A DNA stretch of 15,105 nucleotides from an uncultured Acidobacteriota bacterium. Lineage in GTDB: Bacteria; Acidobacteriota; JAAYUB01. The stretch lies in assembly GCA_937925645.1 (NCBI GenBank), contig CALAMB010000232.1, positions 1-15,105 of the forward strand, given 5' to 3'. Under the pieces are notes generated by a model, which was not told the origin of the DNA, made no database searches, and saw nothing but the letters and a program-made list of their open reading frames with translations. The position numbers and the translations under genes are program-made. How positions within the stretch are numbered: position 1 is the stretch's first letter; each line of letters opens with the position of its first letter. Shown here one piece after another: positions 1-9,300 of the stretch.

Positions 1-46
1 ACCACCGAGATCTACACTCTTTCCCTACACGACGCTCTTCCGATCT
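1..46 (+). other. Illumina TruSeq universal adapter remnant (not biological)
   Basis: Bases 1-46 match, without a mismatch, the last 46 bases of the 58-base TruSeq universal (P5) adapter, ending in the diagnostic GCTCTTCCGATCT. The first 12 adapter bases are absent. Genomic sequence begins at base 47, inside a reading frame that is also present at 11458 onward. This is untrimmed library adapter carried into the assembly, so nothing left of base 47 should be interpreted. Confidence 0.98.
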
Positions 47-48
47 CC

Positions 49-141
49 GCGGACAAGCTCGAGGCGGCGGCGATCCTCAACGGCGTCCAGCTCGACGCCG
101 CCCTGCCGGCCGGCACGCTGCTCAAGGTGGTGGTGAAGTAA
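49..141 (+). CDS. 3' end of an unidentified gene, cut by the contig edge (possible M48-protease-like tail)
   Basis: The frame reads ADKLEAAAILNGVQ, then LDAALPAGTLLKVVVK, and stops at TAA 139-141. Only 30 residues are visible because the adapter joins at base 47. The pattern, a hydrophobic helix ending in LNG followed by LPAGTLLK, resembles the short C-terminal tail of some M48-family (BepA-like) metalloproteases and LysM-like segments. That is a recollection of pattern, not proof. A second copy at 11406-11552 differs by one residue (A to D) and two silent changes, which supports real coding ancestry. The gene converges on the minus-strand genes to its right, with a hairpin between them. Confidence 0.5.
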   Translation, partial: ADKLEAAAILNGVQLDAALPAGTLLKVVVK

Positions 142-152
142 GCGGCGCGTGA

Positions 153-190
153 ATCACCGGAGCCCGCCGGTCCGCGGCCCGGCCGGTGAT
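153..190. terminator. GC-rich hairpin between convergent gene ends, copy 1
   Basis: ATCACCGG at 153-160 is the exact reverse complement of CCGGTGAT at 183-190, enclosing a GC-rich loop. It lies 11 bases after the TAA of the plus-strand frame and downstream of both the dockerin remnant and the giant minus-strand gene, so it could end transcription from either side. There is no T-tract, so a classical intrinsic terminator is not proven. The equivalent hairpin exists in copy 2 (11564-11601) despite base changes. Confidence 0.5.
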
Positions 191-206
191 CCCGACACCG
201 GCCCGG

Positions 207-312
207 TCAGTGAAGCGCGGTCCGGCGGCCGGCGAAGTAGGCGTCCAGGATCAGCAGGTCCGCCGCGTCCAGCGACTCGTCATCAGTGAAATCGCACGCC
301 AGCGGGGGCAGC
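207..312 (-). pseudogene. Orphan half-dockerin remnant downstream of the giant gene
   Basis: Reading leftward, the frame gives PLACDFTDDESLDAADLLIL and then an end of DAYFAGRRTALH with a TGA stop. It aligns residue for residue with the last 33 codons of the dockerin gene at 11618. Only the second calcium loop is kept; the first loop and the rest of the protein are missing. Compared with the intact copy there are nine base changes and six amino-acid changes. Two of these hit the loop (G to D, and the conserved G to E), a ratio that suggests relaxed constraint. The open frame extends upstream to a GTG at 392, which overlaps the giant gene's stop in another frame. It is therefore not part of that protein unless a frameshift occurred. 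I read it as a decayed duplicate end. Confidence 0.7.
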
Positions 313-385
313 ATTCCGGGTGGGCTGTTCCCGCCCCAACCAGGCCGGACGCCCCGACGGTTCAGGATATTCCACTCCTCCAGAC

Positions 386-3300
386 TCACCACGCCGGAAA
401 GCCGGCATAGATGACCAGGCGCTTTCCGTCGGCCGAGATGATGAACGCGTCGCCCACCATCAGGCCGTCGCCTTCCACTTCCACCCAGGCGATCTCCGCC
501 GCCACCGGCGCCAGGTCGGCTCCCAGGTTCAGGTCCAGCAACTGGTACGCGTCGAGGTCTGCCGGGCGGGTGGCCAGCGCCACCCCCGCCGCGTCGTATG
601 CCGTGATCTCCAGATTCAGGTGGAGGTTCTCCTGGTTCGTCAGCCGCAGCCGCACTGAACCGCCCGAGGGCGAGGCCGCCGGGAACACCAGCCGGTGCCA
701 GGGTTCCAGCCCTCCCACCAGGCCGTCGAACAGGAATTCTCCATCCCGGGTCAGCACCAGCTCGAAACCCGTCACGCGCTGCGGGGCGTCCCAGCGGATG
801 TACGCGGCCGCGGCATAGTCCGGGGGCGGAAACACGGCCTGCAGCTCCCGGGTCAACTGGCTGCCGGGAGGCAGTTCAAGATATTCCGTCCCCAACTGCG
901 ATCCGGCCGCATCGAAGGCGGCGGCGGCGATGGCAGCCGGCGCCTGATCCAGATTCACGAAGGTGATGCCGGTATAGTAACTACCCGAATCCGGGATCTC
1001 GTTGAAGAAGTGATCGTATGTGCCGCCGTCCGGCGGCAATTCGTCCATGGACACAGCGGGCAATCCGGCGAGGCCCGCCAGGTCGAGGTTCCAGAAGAGT
1101 TCGAATCCCACCAGGCGCCGGTCCGAAAGCACCCGGACGTTTCGGAGCCGCGTCGGATCGGCGACGTCCGGGAAAATCTCCTCAAGAAACCGGACGTACT
1201 TCCCATAGCCCGGGATGGCGACTGCCTGCTCCGACAGGATGCCGCCGTCTTCATCCCGAGCGGTCAGCCGGACCGAAGCCGGCGTCTCGTCGGTGTTCAC
1301 CAAGGTCAGTCCGGTGTACCAGCCGGCCACCCCCGTTACCACGTAGGGGAAGGCCGAGTGGAAGGACGCCGCCTTCAGGAACGGCAGGTTGGCCTGGGTT
1401 TCCCCGTCGGTGGTCCCGAACGCCACGAGGCCCTTCAGGTCCGAAGCGGTGGTGGTTCTCACCCAGACGTCCTGCGCCAGCGTTTCCGCGGAGAACAACT
1501 CCGACGCGTCCTGCGCCAACTGGCACCGGGAACCCAGTTGATCCAGCGTGCGCGTTTCCAGCAAAGTGCCGTCCGCGCCAAACGCCTCCAAGACCACCGG
1601 GTGATCGTGTTCGCTCCAGTTGACCGCCGTCAGTGACGTCCACCACAAGTCGTCCATGGCCACGTGCGCCAGGTAATAGGTGTTCCGGATCGTCACGGCC
1701 GCCGCCGCGCTGTCCGTCTGGCCGCAGTCGTTTTGCAACCGGGCCCAGTAGCCGGTATCCCAGTCCACCGCCGGAGTGGCGAGGGTGGCCTCGGTCGCTC
1801 CCGGCACCGGCAGGGATGTGTCGCCGCTGGCTCCCTCGTACCACTGGATCGAGACGGGTTCCGTCCCCGAGTATTCCACCGTGAGCGCGGCGCTCGCCCA
1901 CGATCCGACCGTGGTCGGGATCGGATCCAGGGTCACCGCCGGCGGCTCCGCCACCTCCAGGTCCAGCGGATCGGAACTGCTTCCCATGAACTCCCCGTCA
2001 CCCGAGTAAGCGGCGGAAACGATCAGGGTCCCCGCTTCCGGGGCAGCGAGGGTGATCGACACCGCGAGATTGCCGTCCAGCGCCACCGTTCCCAGCAGCT
2101 CCGGGCCGTCCCGGAATTCGACACTCCCCGTCGGTGTCCCTTCACCAGCGGGCACGACGGACACCATGGCCGTCAAGGTCACCGTCCCGCCCGGACAGAC
2201 GGGGCTCGGTGACACATGGAGCGTGGTGGCCGTCTCCGCCCGTTCCACGGCCTGGGACAGGATCTCCGAATCGCTCGACCGAAAATTCTCGTCACCGGAA
2301 TATCCCGCGGTGATAGGATGCGTGCCCATCGTCAACTGCGCGGTAGCCCACGTCGCCGTACCGTTCGACAGCGGCGCACTGCCGAGAGCGACCCCGTCGT
2401 CCCGGAACGTCACCGTCCCGGTGGGCGTTCCCGCTCCCGGAGGTGTCGCCGTCACCGTCGCCGTGAACGTCACAGTCTGGCCCCGGTGCGAGGGATTCGG
2501 CGCGGCCGCCAGCACCGTGCCGGTTAGGGCCATATACACCCGGTGGAATGTGGACGGCGATACGCTGGGATTCAGCGAGGCGTTCCCCTCGAACCGGGCC
2601 GCCAGCTGGTGCGGCCCCACCGCCAGGGCCGTCGTGGTGAAGGTCGCCGTTCCGCCCGACAGTGTACCTGTTCCCAGGGTAGTCACTCCGTCAAAAAACG
2701 TCACCGTTCCCGAGGGCATTCCGCTCCCGGGCGGGATCACCGCCACGACGGCCGTGAGGTTGACCGCTTCTCCATATCTCGACGATCGGCTGGTCGTCAG
2801 GGCGGTCGTCGTGTCTGCCTTGACGACGTTCTGCCCGCCGGTCAGCGACTCCTCGCTGGGCAGGTGATTCGGGTCGGCCATGGGCCGGTAGTGCGCGGTG
2901 ATCGTGTGGCCGCCCACCGCCAGGTCGGAAGTGGTCAGGACGGCCATGCCGCCCGACAGGGGCACCGCCGGACCGAGATCGGCGCCGTCCGCCCGGAAAA
3001 CGACGGTGCCGGTGGGCGGACTCCCGGGGCCGGCCACCGCGGCGGTGAACGTCACCGGCTGTCCGTACCGGGACGGGTTGACGGACGACGAGACCGTCGT
3101 GGCGGTCGCGGCCCGGCGAACCGTTTGCAGGACGGCCGGGGAGGTGGAGGCCGCGTGGTTCGCGGTCCCGAGATACTCGGCCGTCAACGAATGCGTCCCC
3201 CCGGTGAGCGCGGACGTGGTGAACACCGCGGTCCCGCCGCCGGAGAGGACGACCGTTCCCAGCACCACGACGCCGTCGCGGAAGGCCACACTCCCGGCGG

Positions 3301-6300
3301 GCGCCGGGACGGGAGAGACCACCACCGCCGTCAGGGTCACGGCGACGCCGTAGACCGAGGGATTGGGCGCCGACGACAGGGTTGTGGCGGTGGGGGCGGG
3401 TTGAACCAAGTGGTTCAGGACGGCCGAAGCGGACGGCTGGTGGTCGGCGTTGCCGGAATAGGCGGCGCTGTAGCCGTGAATGCCGCCAGGGGGCGACGGA
3501 ATAACCACAGTGGCGACACCGCCCGCCAGCGCCTGGCTCCCGAGAACCGTGGCTCCCTCGAAGAAGGTGACTGTCCCGGACGGCGTGCCCGCTCCGGAGC
3601 TGACCACGGCCGTCAGGGTCACGGCGTCGCCGAAGACCGAGGGATTGGGCGCCGACGAGAGGTTCGTCGCCGTGGCGGCCGGGTTGACCGGGTGGTTCAC
3701 GGGCGGTGAAACCGATGTCTCGTAGCCGGGACTGCCGTCGTATGCGGCGGTGAGGACGTGGAGCCCGCCGGAGAGCAGACTGGTGGAGAAAGCGGCGGCT
3801 CCGGCCGACAGTGTCCCCGATCCGATCTCGACGGCGCCGTCGAGAAAACGCACCGTGCCGGGCGGCGGGCCGGCGGCGGAAGAGACCGTCACCGTCAGGG
3901 TCACCGGATCGCCGAAGACCGATGGATTCGGTTCCGAAACCAGGACGGCGGCGGTGGCGGCCGTGGCGGTATAGTCCTGGTCCGGCTGGTCCACGGCGAC
4001 GTTGGCGTAGGTCCGGCTGGAGGGAGTGAAATGGTAACCGGCGAGGTCCGGGGTGACTGTCCCGGACCAGTCGTGGGGCAACACGGCGCTGTAGCCGCCG
4101 GAGGCGTCAGTGGCGATGCCGCCCGGCAGGCCGTTCATCGCCACGCCGGCGACACCGGCGCCGTTGAGCCGGACGCTCCCGGAAATGACCGGATAGGGAA
4201 TCACGCCCAGGACCACGGCGCCATCGGCGGGGCCTGCCCCCGAAGCGTCCCGGATCCGGACGGTGACGGTTTCGGCATCGGGATTGTCGGGGACCGGAAG
4301 GAAGGCGACGTCGGCCAGGGCGGCGTTGACGTCCGCCACGGATCCGGTGACCGTCCACCGGCCCGCCGCGGCGTCGTAGGTTTCGCCGTGCCCGCTGCTG
4401 TCGGACAGACCGCCCAACGACGGGTCGGCCAGGATCAGGACGGCCATGACCGTATCGCAGAAGTCCGGATCGGTCACGACGATATCGTTGAGCGGCACGG
4501 TCGCGGCGCCCTGGAGATAGTCGCGGGTCTGGTTCATCTCCGTGGCCGTAGGCGCCGTGTTGAGTTTCAGGACGGCCACACCGCCCGACTGGTCCAGGCC
4601 GTCGACGATCGCCGCGTCCCCCGCGCCGTCCAGGCCCACCCGGCGGATGGCGGCGCCCCGGGTCTCGTAGTAGACCGTTTCGGCCTCCGCGTTCAGGGCC
4701 AGGCACCCCACCGCGGACTCCAGGCCGCCGAGCACGGTTGTCAGGCCGGTGCCGTCCGGATAGATCCGCTGGATCAGGCCGGTCAGCGGATCGGAGAATA
4801 TGAGCATGCCGTTCCGGATGTCCAGCGCCAGGCCGAAGGGACTGCCCAGGCCCGCGATCACCTCCTGAAGGTCGTTGCCGTCAAGGTTCGCCCCGCGGAT
4901 CCGGCCGTCGGGTTGGGCGAAATAGAGCCGTCCGGTGATGGAGTCGACGGCGATGCCGGCGGCATCCGTCACGGAGGGGATGAGATTCTCCGGATCGGCG
5001 CCGTCGAGGCCAGCCCGGTGCACCCCCGCGGCGTCGGTCCAGTAGAGCAGACCGGCGGCCGGATCGAGAGCCAGGGCCACCGGCGCCGACAGGCTGTCCA
5101 GCAGGGTTTCGGGATCGGTGCCGTCCAGGTTCGACCGGCGGAGAACGCCGCCGGCCGGCTCGAGCCAGTACATCTTGCCGCCGGTCCCGTCGAGGGTCAC
5201 GGCGCGGGGTCCGGCCAGCCCGGCGAGCACCGCTTCCACGGAGGCGCCGTCGGCCTCGGCGCGCTGGATGGCGCCGGCACTCTCGTCCGTCCAGTAGATC
5301 TTGTCCGCAGCCGCGGGCCGGACGGTGCGGACGTTGTTGTCCCCCCGGCACTCGCAGACAGCCTGGGCGGCGTCGGCCGCGGCGGTGAAATCGGCCGCGC
5401 AGAGGCAGCAGTCGGGCAGGCTCCCCGCAGCGGGGAATACGAGGGTGATGCTCTCGCCCGCAGCCAGCGCGGCGACGGGCTGGTCGGTGAACGCCAGGCC
5501 GGCCGGGGTGGACAGGCTGACGCTGAAGGCGCCCGCCGCGCCGCTCCCCGCGTTGCGGACGGTGACGGACGCCGAACCGGACACGACGCCGCTGTCGCAA
5601 CTCAGGGCGCCCAGCTCGATGTCGGTCACCTCAAGGTCCGGGAGGGACAGCGTGTGGGTCACGGGTCCGAGGGTGTCGCCGCCGCTCACGCACTCGCAGA
5701 TCAGCCCCGCCGGATCCACCGCGACCGTGAAGGCGCAGGTTTCGTCGGCGCAGTCGTTCCAAGCACCGTCAACGATCGGGAACTCGGCCAGGGTGTGGGA
5801 TCCCGCCGGCACATTGGTGATCTGGTCGCCGAAGGTGAGCCCGCAGTCGGCTGTCAGTCGAACCACGACCCCGGCCGCGTCTGCGCACCCGGTGTTGTCC
5901 ACGCGGACGCGGATGGCGCCGGCGACCTGGTCGCCGGAACAGGCGACGAGCGCAAAATCGATGTCCGTCACCGCCAGTTCGGGGCGGTGCACGTCGAAGA
6001 GGATCCCGGCCAGGGCATTGTCGCTCTCGTCGCACCCGCAGACGGCGCCCGTCGGGTCGAGCACGACGGTGAAGCTGTAGGGCGAGGCCGCGGCGCAGGG
6101 GGTGCAGGCGGGCACCCACGCCGGCGACCAGGAGGAGCCCGGGATGTCGAGGTTCAGAGTTTCTCCGGCGGCGAGGATGTTGGCGCAGGCGAAGGTGCCG
6201 GTCCAGCCCTGCCCGTCGGCGGCCTGGATCAGGAAGCCGCCGCCGGTGCTCCCGTCGCCGGCGTTGACGATCGAGACGGCGATGCTGCCGGTGAAGGATC

Positions 6301-9300
6301 CGTCGGCGGCGCAGGCGGCCGCAGGCGCGACGGCGCCAACGGCCAGGTTGGGCAGCCGGAGAATGGCGGTCGGGGCGGTCGCCCAGACCGCCGAGGTGCA
6401 GTCGTAACTTTGGGTGAGGGGATCGCCGTCGGTGGCATCGCCGGCGGTGCCACACCCCCAGACAGCCCGGACGTTGTTTTCGCGCCGGGACGCATCGCAG
6501 CCGTTCCCGGCCGGGTTCAGGGTTCCCGCCAGGGTGAAGACCTGCGCGCCGCCGGAGGCGAGATCGTTGATCTCCCAGCCCCACTTTCCGGAGCCCAGGT
6601 CCGTCAGCCCGGCGGTGGAGGCGCCCGGGTCCACGGTAATCCAGGCGCCGGGCGTGTCCTCGATTCGGACCACCTGGGCGTTACCCGCCCCCGTGTTGGT
6701 GACGGTGATGGTCCAGGCCTGCTGTCCCCCGCAGGCGATCTGCGCGGATGCCGGCGCCTGGGTGACGGTCAGCTCGGGGTTGAGCGCCGGCACTGTCTGG
6801 CTGCCGCTGAGCTGGTACTGGGTGTCGCCGCAGCAGTCGTAGAAGCGCACGGCGTATCCCAGGTCGGCCGCGAAAAAGCAATCCGATCGCAATTCGAATT
6901 TCAGCACCAGCGTGTCGCTGCCACCGGCGGCCTGCAGCACATCGACCAGGTTGTTGACCTTGTCGGCCGTGTCGAAAAAGATCAGCCGATTCCCCGAAAC
7001 GGCGGGATCGGCGATGGGTGTGGTGGCGCCCGTGCCGTCGGCTCCGACATACAGTCGGGCGGTCCCGGGATTGTACGTCAGCCCGGCGGGCAGGGAGATC
7101 TCGACATCGAGGAGGAAAGCATCCGTGGTGCCGGTGTTGGCGCACGCGAAGGTCACTTCGGTGCCGCCGTTGCAGGCATCGATGGATGCGGGGGAGAGGC
7201 CGACGGCGAAATCGGTCAAGCTCGGCTGCCGGGTCTCGGTGCGTACGTAGCTCACCGGCGTCGGGTTCAGACAAAGGCCGTTATCGGGAGGATCCACGCC
7301 TGGCTGGGTTGCAGACGAGCCGTCGGCGGTTCCGCAACCCCACCAGGCCCGGACCGTGTTGTCCAGATCCGGGCTGCAGGGTGATGAATCCAATGAGGCC
7401 CGCAAGGTCAGAATCGCGGTTTCTCCGGGACCAAGATAGCTCAGTTCCCAGCTGACCCGATTCACGCCGTCAAAGGTGCCGTCGTCGGCCGTGTAGGGCG
7501 GGTCTCCCACCGAGGAGTTGAAGGTAAAGGCGGCATCCAGGGTGTCCTCGACCCAGACGATGGGAAGCGTGTAGCCGCTCTGGTTCTCCACCGCGATGGT
7601 CCACTCGATGAGTTCCCCGCAGCTTACCGGTTGGTCGGCCCGGGTTTTCGTCACCCGGAGGTCGGGCGCCCGGAACGCCACGGAGAAGGTGGACGCCGGA
7701 TTGTTGATGACCTGCCCGCCGGGGTCCTCGTACGACACGGTGACCGTGACCGGCCCGCCGGTGAAGGGACAGTCCGCGGACAAGTCGTAGTCCACATCCA
7801 GGGTGTCCCCCGGGTTCAGAACCGCCAATCCCGGGATCCCGGTGGCGGTCCAGCGCAGGGGAGAGACGGTGGGATTGGGGTCGTAGGCGGCGTCGGGCCC
7901 GTTCCATGCTCCGCCGTTCACCCGCCAGCGGGTCGTGCCGGAGACGTACCGCAGGCCGGCCGGCAACGTCTCCGTGACCTGGCCGTTGTAGCAGGCGGTC
8001 TGTCCGGCGTTGCGGAGCGTGAGCGTGCCCGTGGAGCCGCCGCAGGCATCCACGGGAGTGGTCACGACGGCGGTGTCCACCAGCATGGGCGTGAGGGTCT
8101 CCACCGTGGAACTGTCCCGCACGGCCGACTGGCAGTCGACGCCGACGCAGCCCCAGGCGGCGGCCACGTCGAGGGTCAGGTTAAAGGTGTCGATCAGGAC
8201 CGCGTGGAAGGAAATTTCCCGCCGCTCGCCGGGCGCCAGGGCGTCGATGGCGACGGTGGCGCCGTTGACGGCGCCCCCGGTGTGGTCCATGTCGGCGGTG
8301 ACGGTGACGCCGGTCATGTCGTCGACGACAGCGGAACTGAAATCGAGCCCGGCGCCCAGGAAGTGATCCACCCACACGTTGGCGGCGGTGCCCGCGCCCC
8401 GGTTGGTGACGAAAACCTTCCACTCCACCGAAGAGGAGGCGGCCTGGTAGACCTCCGGACTCACTTCCACCAGCAGGTCGCCTCCGCGGATGGCGGCGGG
8501 GGTCAGGCCGCCACTCACGGAGCAGGTATCGTCATAAACGCCGTCGTCGTGGCAGCGGTCGTCGAAGAAGGCCGTGGCCTCCAGGCTCCCCCCGCCGGAA
8601 CAGCGCTTCTGCACCTGGAACTGGAGGACGCAACTCTGCCCGGCACCGGTGAATCCGTCGCCGAAATACCAGACGAAGTCGTCCCCCACCAGGGCGGGGG
8701 TGCAGGAGATGGGCGAAACGTCGCCGGCGCAAATGGCTGCGCTTGGATTGACCACGTAATAGTTCAGGCCGGACAGCACGAGCCGGACGTCCCGGGGATT
8801 GGCGGCCATGGACGTTTGGGCCAGGGTGAGGGTCACCGTCTCCGTCCGGCACCGGTCCACGACCGTCGACAGGCCCGACAACCGGAGAGACATGGCCGGC
8901 GCCTCGACGGCGACGGCGACGGCCTCGTAGATGGTCCCGTCCACAAGGCACTGGGATCCGGTGCTCCCCTGCTGCAGGGCGGACCAGGCGTAGAATTCCG
9001 TTCCCCCGCAGGCGGCGGCGGTGGCCTCGGTGATGGTCAGCTGGTAGGTGATGACCAGCGCTTTCGCGCCCACCGCGGCGGCGGCGCAACCGGAGAAGTC
9101 GAGGGTCAGCGTCCCGCCCGGGGTCGTGTCGGTGACGAGCACGCATCCGGTGACGTCACCGCCGTCGAAAGTGACGGTCAGCGATCCGGGGACGTACTGC
9201 TGCTGATGGTCGGCCCGTTCGGTGAACACCAACTCGTTGAGGAGGGCGCCGGCCGAGCCGTCGAATGCATACATGTTGGTGTACAGGATATTCGAGCAGC

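Larger units (their letters stand above)
47..306 (+). repeat. Direct repeat, copy 1 (partner 11458-11717)
   Basis: Aligned by eye with a constant offset of 11411, these 260 bases differ from 11458-11717 at about 20 positions (about 92% identity) and need no gaps. The copy carries the end of a plus-strand reading frame, a GC-rich hairpin, and the end of a minus-strand dockerin frame. Similarity stops at about 306-307, inside the dockerin sequence. The left limit is unknown because the adapter begins there. Eight percent divergence argues against a simple assembly duplication and for an old genomic duplication. Confidence 0.9.

Noticed and set aside
47..306. The direct repeat as a pure assembly duplication
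   Set aside because: About 20 substitutions are spread along 260 bases, including different stop codons and compensating hairpin changes, which is too diverged for a duplicated read path. A chimeric join at its right edge is still possible.
1946..3961. Regularly spaced similar segments that could suggest a CRISPR-like array
   Set aside because: The period is about 280-290 bp, the repeats are coding, and they correspond exactly to Ig-like protein domains.
3758..7384. A 1208-codon open frame on the plus strand opposite the giant gene, and a similar 814-codon frame at 7631-10075
   Set aside because: Both are antisense to a convincing domain-rich protein, their translations are low-complexity G/R/A/V-rich text without domains, and such frames are expected opposite GC-rich coding sequence.
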